A stretch of 64,000 bases of DNA, taken from assembly GCA_024663395.1 (NCBI GenBank), contig JANFAH010000076.1:62001-126000 (forward strand), written 5' to 3'. This DNA comes from Pisolithus tinctorius. Lineage: Eukaryota; Basidiomycota; Agaricomycetes; Boletales; Pisolithaceae. Positions 33,580-45,683 of this stretch are shown here, piece by piece. Within the stretch, counting starts at the first letter, position 1; every line of letters starts with the position of its first letter. The position numbers and the translations under genes are program-made. The notes under the pieces are model-generated. The model did not search any database. It had not been told where the DNA came from and saw only the letters and a list, made by a program, of their open reading frames with translations.

Positions 33580-34412
33580 TTAGCATGCCATCCTCTCGTA
33601 GAATTGGATCATCTTTCTCACATCAGGGCAAAGAGCAAGTCGCAGTCTTTCGGACTCTCCAAAAATATTCTGCCCGTGGCACTCGATCCATGCGCCGAAA
33701 CGGTCCGAGTGCGAATGCGAAGCTCCCTTAGAACCGGTACCACTCGCCATCATACCGCACATACTCCCCCGAATGATCCTTGCCATTCTGTCCTTCTGAA
33801 TGGACCACTTCAACCTGTGGACGACAGGTAATAGTGTGCGGGATATCGATAGTGTCGAGGATTCGGTATCAGGCAAGACATGCAATTGGTGGAGCGCTTT
33901 CAGCGCATTGGGCATGTGTGGTTGGCGTCGAAGATGAGCGGAGATCACGGCTCGAGTGTGTTGTTGATTCAGGCGGAGGCTATTCTCATACAGCTTCACC
34001 CACTGGTCGGTTCGCTTTAAGAAACAGAGGGTACACGTAGAGAGGAAGAAACAGTACCCACGTGAGGCGAATAGAGATACCCTCCCGTGCGCCATCTCCT
34101 CTCAATATGTAGTCCACGCATAACGCCCCTTTGCACGAGCTCCTGTAGGGTGGGTCTCAGAAGTGTTCCTTGGGGGCTCCTTCCAAATAATGAGTGATCC
34201 ACCCGGGACGGCGTGATGACTCGCAAGCGCGTGCGATGAAGCACGGGGTCCGCTGTCAGTGAGGCCAAATGCCAGTTTACGCGAGCCAAAGCAGCGAGGT
34301 CAGGAAGATCAAGAAATGAAACTGTTGACGAGTATCATGAGTAATTAAGCGCATGTATGAACAGGGACGTACAAATGTGAAGCAAAGTTTCTTGCGGGAG
34401 GTCAACAAACAT
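33580..34412 (-). CDS. F-box protein
   Basis: About 240 residues after splicing. The N-terminus MFVDLPQETLLHIFSFLDLP, continuing DLAALARVNWHLASLTADPVLHRTRL, is a canonical F-box, the Skp1-binding module of SCF ubiquitin ligases. The rest (RRWRTGGYLYSPHRTDQWVK, YENSLRLNQQHTRAVISAHL, and LLPVVHRLKWSIQKDRMARI) has no repeat or substrate domain I recognise. Two introns: 34322-34372, splitting the F-box, and one near 34016-34061. Both are in phase. The substrate is unknown. Confidence 0.77.
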
Positions 34413-35058
34413 CTTGCGAGTGTTAGATAGGTCGCTCGGGTCATCGACAGCTTGAGCACATTGAACCGCAGGCTACCCATATATGGATATCGTTGTATGT
34501 CCCAGTGCCGTGTGATTGGCAACAGCAAAACGAAATTGTAGCTCAGTGAGCAAATCCTGGTCAGTGATTGGATCGGATGAGATATTACATAGCGGGTATT
34601 ATCGATTGTGTGCACTTCCACGCCAGTGGGGTCGGAGACAATTAAACAAGAACACGGGTAAACCCGCAGATGTCAGGAGCTTGGGCAACACCCATAACCG
34701 GTTCGTCAGCGAACCGCCAATGCGGCGACCACTGTTGGCGTTGATTCGGACAGACAGCGAAAGTGGACTAGTACATTCAAGTGGGATGATAAGGTCAAAT
34801 ATGCCAGATACCAGTGTCATCGTGATACCACTGCATTTATACGTAGGTGAAGATCCTGAAGTGACTGCTTCCACGGCCTACAAGAGGAAAGCAAAACAAA
34901 AATAGAAAGAGGAGGAACTAGAGATGTCCAAATTATAGGGCCAGTCTCCTTTCAAAAGTATGTTCGACTTAGGGGCTAATTGATCATGCATAATCACGTG
35001 ATAACGCCCAGAGAAGTTGGTGCAGGATAGAACACGTCGGACCCAGTCACCGATTACC
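34413..35058. other. Divergent intergenic region F-box gene / ALG9
   Basis: 646 bp with only short, unsupported ORFs in all frames. It contains TCACGTGA at 34994-35001, 58 bp before the ALG9 ATG. Confidence 0.5.
34994..35001. promoter_or_regulatory. TCACGTGA palindrome upstream of ALG9
   Basis: Exact TCACGTGA, ending 58 bp before the ALG9 start codon. Confidence 0.5.
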
Positions 35059-37429
35059 ATGGCCAGCCAAGTATTGCGCCTTCGACGTCCACCGGAGGTC
35101 CCAAAGCTGGCGGCACCTCCAAAACCAAGACACACCGGCATACTCCAAGATCAGCTTCGCAGGTGAGTATGGCGGTCTTTGCTTCAACGTCTCTGCTCAA
35201 AAATACGCAGGGCTGCTCGGCGACCATGGAATCCGGACTATAGCACAGCCGTACGAATACTGCTTCTCCTTCGTGTAGCTGGAGCGATGTACTCTAACAT
35301 TCAAGACTGTGACGAGGGTGCGTATATCCTCCCTCCTCTAAGTACATCTTGAACATTGCACAGTATTCAATTTTTGGGAACCCCTACATTTTTTGGAGCA
35401 CGGCAACGGCTTCCAGACGTGGGAAGTCACTCCAACGTTTGCCATCCGTAGTTGGGGATATATCCTACTCCACCTTCCGCTAGCAAGATTAGGCGCCTTC
35501 TTTTCTTCCGGAAAAGTAGCTCCATTCCATGGGATACTTACCAATGACATTCAACTAATACTTTCACAGAGACCAGCTTTCTTCGCGGTTCGGATAGCTC
35601 TTGCTGTCATGTCCACCCTCTGTGAAGCCAAGTTTTGTAGGGTGGTTGTTGATAAGGTTAACGAGCGCGTCGCCCGATACTTGTTCTTCATGCTTCTCTT
35701 CAACACCGGCATGTGGATTGCTTCTCCAGGTCAGCAGGGATCTTCTTCTCTCGTCGTACGGCCTCTCAAATCTTACTAGCGCTTCTGCCATCGTCATTCG
35801 TCATGTATGCTACCACCCTCGCGTTTGCTCATGCTCTTGAACCATCCAGTTTGAAGAATGGTAGCAGAACTTTGCTGGTCACTCTATTATTTGCCACAGG
35901 GGCTATTGTTGGGTGGCCATTTGGTCTAGCCCTTGCCCTACCCTTTGTATTCGAGGAATTTTTCGTGTTTGCAGGTGACACCGTTGTATCAACCGAGTAC
36001 AAACGTTGGATCATAACTCGCTGGAAGCGTTTGTTCGTTGCCGGCCTTGTTTCACTGTTTATATTTGTAATGCATTTCCTTTCCTTCACACGTCAACAAG
36101 AATAACTCCTGTGCCAGGTCCCTGTGGTTGCCATTGACAGTGTTGCCTATGGTCAGTGGACACTCGTGCCCTGGAACATCGTCCGCTATAATATCTTCGG
36201 CGGTGCTCAACGCGGCCCAGACCTGTATGGCACCTCCCCCTGGCATTTTTACATCACAAATCTCCTCCTGAACTTTAATATCCTCCTCATCCTTGCCCTT
36301 GCCTCCTTGCCATCATTATTAATTTCTTACTTCGTGGACAAGAAACGCCTTGGTAACCAGAAGTCGAGTCCTGGCCGCAGTTCTCCATTTACTGTGTTGG
36401 CATTGCGCTTGGTTCCGTCTTACCTCTGGATCGGCATTCTATCAATGCAAGCCCACAAAGAAGAACGCTTCATGTACCCCATATACCCCCTACTATGCTT
36501 CAACGCTGCTGTGACACTTTACCTCCTTCGCGGATGGATGGAAGTAGTTTATGTCCGCGTCACGAACTCCCCATACAAGGTGGGTCATTATTTACAGGTG
36601 CGACCATTGGTGCGGTAACCTCTACTGAACGACAGGCATCTCGATCGACATTGTTCGGTACAGCGACACTCGTCGTCGTCGTCGCTTCGGGACTTATTTC
36701 GATCTCCCGTACCCTCGCTCTCTATCACTACTACCATGCACCGCTTGATATCTATGGCCACTTCGAGGTCTTTGAACTCCCTCGCTTGCTTAACAGTACT
36801 GGTCTGCTACCGCCCGTTCAAGCCGAAGTGGATGAGCGGGATCGACCAAATGTCGACCTCACACCAATCAAGGAGTTTAACCTCAGGCTTTGTGTGGGTA
36901 AAGAATGGCACCGCTTCCCTGGGCATTATCTCGTCCCCACTGGCGTCGGAGTTGAATTCGTGAAGAGTGACTTCGCGGGATTACTTCCAGCGCATTTTCA
37001 ACGTTCTTTTGGCCCCTGGTGGGATAGGCAAGGATCTAAGCAAACGCCAGCGGGGTTAAACGACTTAAACCAGGAGGCTCAGGAATTCTATGTGCGGGCC
37101 TTCTGTGCAGCATTGAATCTATGCTAATTTTCCGTCAGGTCCCGGTAGAATCCTGTGACTACCTTGTAGATCTTGATTTCCCTTACCATCCAACATCGTC
37201 CCGGCAGGAACCGAGGTACGCAATTGACGAAGATGTTTGGCAACGTGTCGTCTGCCTTCCCTTCCTCGACGCCGCTCATTCACCGAAGTTGACGAGAACG
37301 CTCTGGATCCCAGGATCGTGGTGGCAGAGCAAGAACGAGTTCGGGGACTATTGTCTGCTCAGAAATGAAGAACGTGTGCATGAGAAGGAACGTAGAGTCG
37401 CTGCGCGTGTGCAGGGCGTTGACTTTTAG
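35059..37429 (+). CDS. ALG9: Alpha-1,2-mannosyltransferase ALG9 (GT22)
   Basis: ER-membrane enzyme adding alpha-1,2-mannoses from dolichol-P-mannose to the lipid-linked oligosaccharide for N-glycosylation. Family landmarks: the luminal loop after the first helix, DCDEVFNFWEPLHFLEHGNGFQTWE (acidic DCDE/NFWEP), then RSWGYILLHLP, DSVAYGQWTLVPWNIVRYNI, GTSPWHFYITNLLLNFN, and the GT22 signature SMQAHKEERFMYPIYPL. Many hydrophobic segments give about 10 predicted membrane helices. The luminal C-terminal domain contains GKEWHRFPGHYLVPTGVGVE and WIPGSWWQSKNEFGDYCLL. Seven or so introns join in phase. The start is ATG 35059 (MASQVLRLRRPPEVPKLAAP). Confidence 0.93.
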
Positions 37430-37577
37430 TGTAATACTAATGGGTTTATGTCGCGGAATATGGAACGGTTCTCCCTGAAATCATGTCCGCAGCCACCTCG
37501 AAAACGGCTGTCGTATAGTAATATGTATATAGTACCACAGGGAATGGCTATTGGGCGATGGGGTCTTCAAGGGTTAT

Positions 37578-37586
37578 GCACGTGAC
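37578..37586. promoter_or_regulatory. GCACGTGAC E-box upstream of the thioredoxin gene
   Basis: CACGTGA with flanking G on the 5' side, 48 bp upstream of the ATG; a near match to the TCACGTGA element at other promoters here. Confidence 0.4.
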
Positions 37587-37633
37587 TGTATACCTCGACT
37601 TTCTCTCTAACCACGAGCAACCTGTTGTACCCA

Positions 37634-38334
37634 ATGGCAATCACCCACTTAACATCCGTTTCTCAGCTGAACACTATATTGTCCGAGTCCAACGATAAGT
37701 TGACGGTCGGTAGTCCTAAGCGTTACCTGCAGCAGCGCAACTCACATCCATGTTCATTTGTCCTGGACAGGTCATAGATTTCCATGCAACGTGGTGAGCA
37801 TCTTACAAGAGCGGCCCCCTCCGTTATCTAAACCTCTGGTCGAGGTGCGGACCTTGTCATGCTATAGCCCCGATATTCGAAGCTCTTGCAAAGCAATACC
37901 CAAGTGTTAACTTTTTGAAATGTGATGTCGACGCCGCGAAGGACGTCGCATCTACATACCGTGTTTCAGCCATGTAATGTGAAATATGGCTTCTCGGGAA
38001 TCCGATTCCACTAAAATACGGGTTTAACCTCATCAGGCCAACGTTCGTATTCCTTAAGGGTGGTAAGCAAGTGCATACGATTAAAGGCGCTGACAAGCAG
38101 TGAGTTGTAAACGAAATTCTGACACCACACCCTGTGACCTAGATTTACAGGGGACTCCAAAACGCGCTGAAACAACTTACCGGCCCCACTGCTGGCACGT
38201 TCCCTGGCCAAGGACAAACTCTCGGAGGTTCCCCGTCTGGTGGCGACCAGGGGTCAACGTGGACAAATATGGATCCCCAGCTCAAGATATTACTAGCTCT
38301 GGTGGCTGCATATATTTTCTTCTGGCTGATGTAG
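37634..38334 (+). CDS. Thioredoxin with a C-terminal membrane anchor
   Basis: About 160 residues. The thioredoxin domain starts MAITHLTSVSQLNTILSESN and has [20 protein letters not shown] with the active-site CGPC, then NFLKCDVDAAKDVASTYRVS and the cis-proline AMPTFVFLKGGKQV. A Gly/Ser/Pro-rich linker (GTFPGQGQTLGGSPSGG) leads to a hydrophobic C-terminal segment, LKILLALVAAYIFFWLM, at the very end, consistent with a tail-anchored membrane protein whose redox domain faces the cytosol. Four introns; the third splits AMP and the last uses the acceptor tttacag to give ADKQGLQNALKQL. The anchor is inferred from hydrophobicity; family thioredoxins normally end near residue 105. Confidence 0.85.
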
Positions 38335-38464
38335 GATACAATGATTTCAATAATACAGACTTGCGAACGTGGAAACACGACCGGACATGAAGGATTATAC
38401 ACCATATTGGACCCGTCGGTTTTTCATGCCATCAATCTAACAGTTTGATGTCAGGGTGTGCCCA

Positions 38465-39417
38465 TCACGCAGGTATAGGAACATACTCACGCCCCCATAA
38501 CGACTGGTATGCTTGTTTGGCTGCCTCTTCTTTTGCTACCTTCTGGTTTCTTCCGACACCTGTACCTCGGAGCACTCCATTCACTGTGTACGCATATAAG
38601 CACACCTGCGGGTTGGTTGGAGGTCATGACTCACCAAGGCACCGAACCACCCAGCGAGGCTGATGAGATGGGCCGTCCGCTGTTGCGTCCCAGTTTATGG
38701 TCATTCCTCGTTGAGCACATGTTTGATTGAACGTCGCCAAAACAGTCATGGACGATGGTACGTTTTGTGGTGGTGGGCTATCTAGGGTTGCCGAAGACAG
38801 GGTTGTCGAGGTGGTGGCCGCCGGGCTGGAATGAAGGGAAGAATTAGAGGTATAGGGCGGTGGGGATGCGCCGTCTCCTGGGAGTGGGATGGTCGGAGCC
38901 TCAGGGTCGACAAGACGACCTATCCATTGAATGATGGAAGGAAATCCTTTCTGGTCGTATACAGCTCCGACATACGAGTTGAACAGAAAGTTATATTCCT
39001 GCGTATCGTGAGCAAGTTCCGATCAGCTCTTTGCCGGGCTTACTTCAGGCCTATCAAGGATCGACCGGTCGGCGACACCTCTTACTTTACTCTTCATCCC
39101 GTACAAGGACACCCACTCGGGCACTTTTGTAATCAAAATTTCGTTGTGTTTTTCCTGGGCGTTTTTCACACAAGCTCTTGACTCAGGGTGGTCGGTTTGT
39201 GGCGAACTGGCCGACGTACCTTTAGTTCTTCGGCAGGAAGTTTTGGTTGCTTTGAAAACAGAGTGTGAACGACAGCCATGCTCAACACGGAAGAGCCGAG
39301 TTCAGCTAAGCGATCGACACTCTCTTGACCATCTGGTGTGTATCTTATTGATCTGTGGGTGTAGATCTCGAGCTGTGTGTCTGCGTCGAGAGCGGGAAGC
39401 GGAGGAATGTGGTTCAT
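38465..39417 (-). CDS. Degenerate RNase III-fold protein with C-terminal dsRNA-binding domain
   Basis: Around 270 residues. The N-terminal part, IPPLPALDADTQLEIYTHRS, RYTPDGQESVDRLAELGSSV and LSMAVVHTLF, follows the RNase III pattern (tHrS... ERLEFLGDsvL). The signature is altered to DRLAELGSS, losing the acidic residues equivalent to Glu41 and Asp45 of the bacterial enzyme. After a Pro/Ser/Thr-rich linker the C-terminus has a dsRBD-like end (RCLVNGVLRGTGVGRNQKVA, KEEAAKQAYQSLW). The same architecture with a dead nuclease is known for mitoribosomal mL44, but no presequence is evident, so the role is uncertain. Exons join in phase with EELK|EKHNEIL, ILDRPE|EYNF and RCL|VNGVL. The last codons are uncertain: a donor gtgagt after SLWG could shift the stop slightly downstream. 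Confidence 0.7.
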
Positions 39418-39563
39418 GTGGTCTTGGAAGCCTGACTCGAAAGGTAGATACAGTTATTGATCGTGCTCGACTTGCAGTATTCAAGTGTATTACTTACTGT
39501 GATGGGTTCCGTTATCGTTGAGTAACTGTAAGTACTACCAGTGGAGTCCCAATGGCCTTGGGG

Positions 39564-39571
39564 TCACGTGC
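39564..39571. promoter_or_regulatory. TCACGTGC E-box upstream of POM152
   Basis: CACGTG core 33 bp before the POM152 ATG; a one-base variant of the TCACGTGA palindrome seen at other promoters here. Confidence 0.4.
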
Positions 39572-39603
39572 CCAGTCGTCTTCCCTCCAAAGCACTCACC
39601 AGC

Positions 39604-42600
39604 ATGGCGGGGCAGTCGTCGACGTCTGCGCGACGCCCGCTCATCCCCGAGAACTTCATCGATGTACCGTCTCAACGGCTTTATTATCTTAGCCTCGGTC
39701 TGCTCTTACAGGCAAGCATCTACCTGCCTTTGTGGTCGCTGGCTCACAATCGTCTAGGCTACCAAAGCTTTTGACGTCCTCCAGAACTTCTTTACTAATG
39801 ACGCGAAACACTATTGCAGGAAGTGGCTTTGCATCGACTTCGCTTATATTGTCGTGCTTTCGCAACTGCGAATTCCGCGGTTAACATACGGAAAGGCCAC
39901 AGTTTTAGTGCAAATCCTCTTGCTATGGTTTGCAGACGGATTGTTGTTTGGGGGAATAAGTCTGAATTTCGGTCAAAGGTCGCCTGACCTGCACACGCGT
40001 TCAAACCTTCAGCGTACGTGGTCGAGTCAGCATTAAATGGTGGCGCACTGAAACAATGTGATCCCTAGAACGAATTGATTTGACTTCTACTCCAGAACCA
40101 TTCTACTGGAAGGATATATTGTCGCCTTCGAGGCTTGTGTCGCTCTTCTCTGATCGCCGCGACAGGAATCAGCACCTATTGGGACAACATACTGTGCACA
40201 TGTCTCCAATAAGCACGGCACAACTCAACCCGGACGCGCACCCTTTCTGCCTTTCCCCTCCTGGACATAGCGCATTTATCCCCATCCTTGTCAACGGCAC
40301 TGCCCCTTCCAGTGTCAGATACTCTTTCACACCTTTGACATATATCGAGGGACAGCCCGGTACTGGCCGCGTAGAGCATGTCGAGATGAACGCGAAAGAA
40401 CTAAAGGCGATCGCGAAGGCACGGCTTGAAGGCCTTCAAGTTGTCCGTTTCACCAGCTCAGGTGAAGACGAATACGATGAATATGACGACGGAGACGATG
40501 GTCCCCTTTCTTCTGAATCACATCTACGGAAAACTGAGTCTCTTCCTCATATACGTGTCACCAAACCAGGGACCGTCCGGCTAGATAGGGTTCTCGATAG
40601 TTCTGGGATTGCTGTCAAACTAATGCATCCTCTGGAAGTTACGGTTGTTCCGTGCCCTACGGCTCAGTACACCGATGATTCATTGCAGAGCACAGAAAGC
40701 GAAATCCGCTGCGCAGGAGACAACCGCTTGGACCTCATGATCGATATTCGTGGTGTGCCTCCGCTTAGCCTGAAGTGGTCCAAGGATGTCAATGGAAAGA
40801 AAGAGACTTTCGTCGTAGACAATATTGAAGGTGGCAATAATGCCCATTCATTGACGGGCGATTTACGGGAAGTTGTTCGTAGAACACGGACTCCCCAGAA
40901 GTTCAAAGTTCCTCTATCCCTTTCCGTCGATTCATTGGGGCGAGTCACTTTCGTTCTCGAGAGTGTCATTGACGGCCTAGGAAATGTTGTTTCACTCGAC
41001 CAGGGGAAACCTAGCGAATCACCCCGTACTGGAGTACCTGTAGACTCCAAAACAGTAAAATCCCTCAATGTCTTGTCCCGTCCTCGTGTTTCCTTTCGAC
41101 AGTGCGGACCTGGAAATCCGGCATCACTCTTGATTGGGTCTGAGAGCTCTTTAGTCCTCGGTGTCGACGACGGTGATCATCTGGATGCTCCTTGGACCGT
41201 TCACGTCACGTACGATTCGTCCGAGAGTACCACAGGCCTGAAACCGCAAGACTTGACTTTGCAAGCAGAAGCGAACACGAGAGTGTTGAGTTTCGGCGTT
41301 AGTGCTCCCGGAGAATACACCATCACCGATATCAAGGGCAAGGTTCGTACGCAATCCCATTTATGACACAGTAAGCTGAAGATTTGTGCAGTTCTGCGAG
41401 GGCGATGTCCTTTCTCCAGACACGTGCAAAGTTGTTCAGAAACCTCTCCCTACGGCTGAGATTGAATGGAAGCGCATCCACGAGTGGTATTTACACGCGT
41501 CTCTATGCATCAAGCAAATTTCCTGACACTGCTCATAGTTCAGGGGACACGGGCGTCTCGGCGGCACTGATTCTCCACGGCACCCCTCCCTTCCAAGTTT
41601 ATTATCGCACCCAACGCGATAACGAGAGTCCCCGTGACCTCGTGAAAACATTTACTACATCAAGAGGGACAATCACACTTCAGCCAGAGCACAGCGGGCA
41701 TTATTATTACACGTTTCTACAGCTGAGTGACTCTAACTACAAGAAGATACCACTCGATGGGCCTAGCATAGACCAAATTGTTCATCCGCTGGCTGCCGCC
41801 GATTTTGTCCCGATTTCGGCAGGACGGAACAAAATGGTATTGAATAGTTGTTCTGGAAATGTGGTAGACGTCGACGTCGATCTCAGAGTAAGGAGACCCG
41901 TAGCAACTATTATGGAAGGTCGCTAATTACGACTTACAGGGAACACCACCGTGGAATCTTGAATTCCAAGTAGTTGGCCCGCGTAGCACCGACCCCCTTG
42001 TCATCCGCGACATCAGTTCGTCACCCGTGCGCGTGCCAGTGCCGATACCATCCGTCGTTGATAAAGAAGGTGGCACGTTCGAAGTTGACTTAGGTAAGTC
42101 AACATTCCTACCTCGTTACCCAGAAATTAATAGATGGCACAGTTGCTGTGGAAGATATGTATGGATGTAAACGTCCCGTTTCTGTCCCAGGTATATCCGT
42201 CAACGTCCGGAGAGTATTAGTAGGTTTCCAGCAGCCGTAATAGGAAATGCTTTCTAATTCTTCACAGCCTAGTGCAAAGTTCTATAGCAAAGATGGTCAC
42301 CGTCAGGTTACTATACTGGAAGACGAATCAGCTGAACTGCCCTTACGGCTTACTGGTGACGGAGTAAGTACATATGTTTCAGGTGCAGATGTCTGCTAAC
42401 TTTGCTCAGCCCTGGAAAGTCAAGTATCGGAGAGTGGATACCCCGGATCTAATTCAGACTGTTGTCCTTTCTTCGCCAAACGATTATCTCCGTGTTAGAG
42501 GGAAAGGGATGTATGAGCTCGTGGAAGTGAGTAATATGGATCGTTTCTGAGATCTTGTTTATCCAATTCCCTTAGGTCAATGACATGCAATGTCCCGGAG

Positions 42601-44151
42601 CTGTTGTTCCAGGGGAGAATACTTATGAAGTTGATTGGGTACCACGACCATCTGCGAAGTTGGACTTGCACATGTCGGCTGTATTTGAGCCTTACAATCG
42701 TTCGCACATCCTCCCTCCAATTTGTCAAGGTCGCGACGATTACGTTGATCTTGAGCTTTCTGGTTCGTGTTCCTGTATAGTGTGGGGCCTACTTTGATAA
42801 CCGGTTCAACCGTCAGGACGTCCGCCTTTCCAAATCATGTATAACGTGGCAACAAACGCGGAGTCTGGAGGCGGCACAATCGTGCTAGACCAACCGACAA
42901 TCAGCAGTATTCAGCATCGCACGCGTTTCCAGCTGTACACGTCTACACCCGGTCGTAAATACTACGAAGTCAAACAAATAGGCGATGCCGCTTACCCACT
43001 CCACAAGCACACGCATACATTGATCCCTCGCTCAGAACGCCTCTTATTTGAACAAGAAATTCTTCAAAAGCCCTCTGCCAAGTTCAAGTCGGACAACCGT
43101 CTGTCTTACTGCCTTAATGACGTCCTGAGCCCCAAAGATCCCGCATCGCCCGATGGCACTATCTTACTTGAAGGAACTCCTCCGTTCCAACTGCAACTAT
43201 CAATCAAGAACCTTGCCGCCAACAAGGTCAGAGTGGAGACTGTTGAGGTTAATGACAAGATTTGGAGATTGAATCTGCCATCTTACTACTTCACCTCTGT
43301 CGGACCTTACCAAGTCACGATTGATTCCGTCCTTGACTCGTCTCGCTGCGAGCAGGCGACAGTCGATCCCTTACACCGATCCATTTGGATAGACGTTGCC
43401 GAAACGGCTGCAATCATCCCTCTTGAAAAGAAGAAGGACTTCTGCGCTGGTGATATCATCCAGTTTGAGTTGGAGGGTACTCCTCCTTGGACCGTCGGGT
43501 GCGTGGAGAATGCGTTAGCTGTCTTCCTTAAGTACTAAACCATCCGTAGGTACCGGATTAACGGGAAATCTTACACCCGGGATGCCAAAGTATCACCATT
43601 CTCTATTCTTCAACAGCAGAGTGGCGATTTCACGATTACGTCGATTGCCCATCAACACAAGATGTGTAAAGCGGCCATTACCAACCTGCAGATGACAATA
43701 CATCCTCTTCCCTCGGCTCTGGTGGGCCATGGCAAGCGCATATACCAAGACATTCATGAAGGTATGCGGACCTGACGTACGAAATACGCAGAGCTCATCT
43801 CCTTGCACAGGCGATCAAGCTGAAATCGTCTTTACTCTAATTGGCGAACCTCCGTTCACGTTCACGTATCAACGTTCCGAACCCAGCCCTAAGAAAGGGA
43901 GCAAGCCGGGCAAGGTCCTTGAGACCCATACCGTGTCGGGTGTCACTACGCACGAGTATTCAATAACTTCCGCTGTAGAAGGTTTGTGTCACGTGGTGTG
44001 CCCTTGCGTTTACATGCTCATGTTCGCTCCCCAGGCACTTGGACGGTTACTTCCATTTCCGACCGTTACTGCCGATATCCCGCCTTGCAAGCCGAATAAA
44101 ACTATGAGCGACCTTATACATGAGTACCGCATAACATCCGAGCATCTGTAG
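39604..44151 (+). CDS. POM152: Nuclear pore membrane protein POM152
   Basis: Transmembrane nucleoporin forming the lumenal ring of the nuclear pore. The N-terminus ([20 protein letters not shown], then a helix, [20 protein letters not shown], then [20 protein letters not shown]) matches the membrane region of Pom152. A lumenal part follows, made of repeated Ig-like beta domains with the recurring motif G-x-P-P-(F/W)-x-(L/V/I): for example [43 protein letters not shown] and [12 protein letters not shown]. It has more than ten introns. The first (39712-39757) starts [16 protein letters not shown]. The second (39973-40069, 97 bp) joins SLNF to [12 protein letters not shown]. The span ends at TAG 44149-44151. 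Confidence 0.88.
39712..39757 (+). other. GC-AG intron in POM152
   Basis: The 46-bp intron is CAG|gcaagc ... cgtctag|GCT, close to the classical GC-donor consensus. It is the only join that gives [19 protein letters not shown] in one frame; without it the frame stops at TGA 39772-39774. Confidence 0.8.
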
Positions 44152-44257
44152 CTGTAGAGTTGTGATGCATCTACTCCCACAGGGAGGACAACTTCATTTT
44201 CGCAAGACTGATATATTACACTGGCAATCCCAAGTGACAGCGGTATTCTCGATAACT

Positions 44258-45458
44258 CTACACCGTTACAGATGAGATGTAGAACCACTTGTTGACTGGA
44301 CAAGACATTAGAAGTAATACGTGTCATTTCTTCTGAATACGTACTGGAAGGATCGATGGGGGCTGGGGGATGCCTGGAGTCCGGGGGAATGTTCGCGTAC
44401 GTAGGATCGTTCGGGGTGACCATGCCAGGTCCACCAACGGTAAGGTTGCGACTATAAGAGTATGTAAGAGGAGGAATGGCGAAATTGACAACAACGTACA
44501 TAGAGAGATCGTACGCGGGAGTCTTAGCATCTGTCTCTCCGCTCACCAGACGGCGCCAAGCTTCGTGACACTCGTGAATGATCTCTGTCGCATACTTCTT
44601 GTTCTTCGCCTCTCCAGAGAAGGCGAAAGTGTTCTCGCCCTTCCCATCTGGGATTTTATAAATCCTGTCACACACATACGTCATTAGGGACAGATTTTTA
44701 AGTGGAAGGTGATGCAAACCTGAACCACTCATTCGTAGCCCTGATGAGACCAGGAAGGTGACGTTCGACGTCCTCGATGTCGTTGAGCTTAGGGGCTAAG
44801 GGATCGTGAACGTCGACAACGATGACCTTCCAGTCGGTCTCTCCTTCGTCGAGTAAGGCCATGATACCGAGAACTTTGACTTGTTTGATCTGGCCAGTGT
44901 ACCCGACCTGCTCACCAATCTCGCAGACGTCAAGTGGGTCGTTGTCACCCTTGGCCTTGGTCTCGGCGTGGGTTACATTGGGGTCCTCCCAGGTCTAATT
45001 ACAGTGGGTGGGGATTGCTAAGAGTGAAGATAGAGAGGAGCACCCGACTGACCTGAGGGAATGCGCCATAGTTCCAGATGTAACCATGGTGAGGGAAGCA
45101 GTTGCGAACATAACGCAAACGGCCCTTCTTGGTGTCTTGCTTGATGGGATTGAAGGGTTCTTCCTTGGAGATCTCCATCTTTGCGTTCGTCCAGCGAGGG
45201 ATCTCCACGATCATGTTGAGGATGCCATTGCTCTGGTCGGCGAAAAGCGGAACGTCATGGAATGATGAGACGACAGAACCGTTCTGTTCGATGTACACCC
45301 TGTGATCTATTATCCGACATAGATCAGAATAATGAAACGGAGAACGTTGCTTTGCATACCGAGTGTGTTGGGAGCTCCGATGAGGCGAGGGGTGAATGCT
45401 GTCGTCACAGTCAGTCGGATTTCGTAGTCAACAGACGGGGAGACAAACGGGGGGGCAT
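44258..45458 (-). CDS. IPP1: Inorganic pyrophosphatase, soluble (family I)
   Basis: Cytosolic enzyme hydrolysing pyrophosphate to drive biosynthesis. Landmarks in order: [84 protein letters not shown], the metal-binding signature [34 protein letters not shown], and [20 protein letters not shown]. The first coding exon appears to be only 10 nt (ATGCCCCCCC, MPP plus one base), joined by an intron to [12 protein letters not shown]. The C-terminus is [15 protein letters not shown] after a last intron. It is 106 bp from the convergent POM152 stop. Confidence 0.94.
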
Positions 45459-45683
45459 GGTTGCTCTTGTTGCAAGATGGCGGAGATGATGGGACAGCCT
45501 AAAAGTCGCTGCAGTCCCGGCCATATCCGTTTCCTCGCACAGTACCGGACTGGGACAAAAACTATAATTACTAGGACCACAGTGGTAATTTCTGACCCGG
45601 TTATCGCCACTGAGGACGATCGATCTAGATCGTCGGCTAGATAACCAGGGGTACAACGACACTAACAACGCCAATCACAATAT

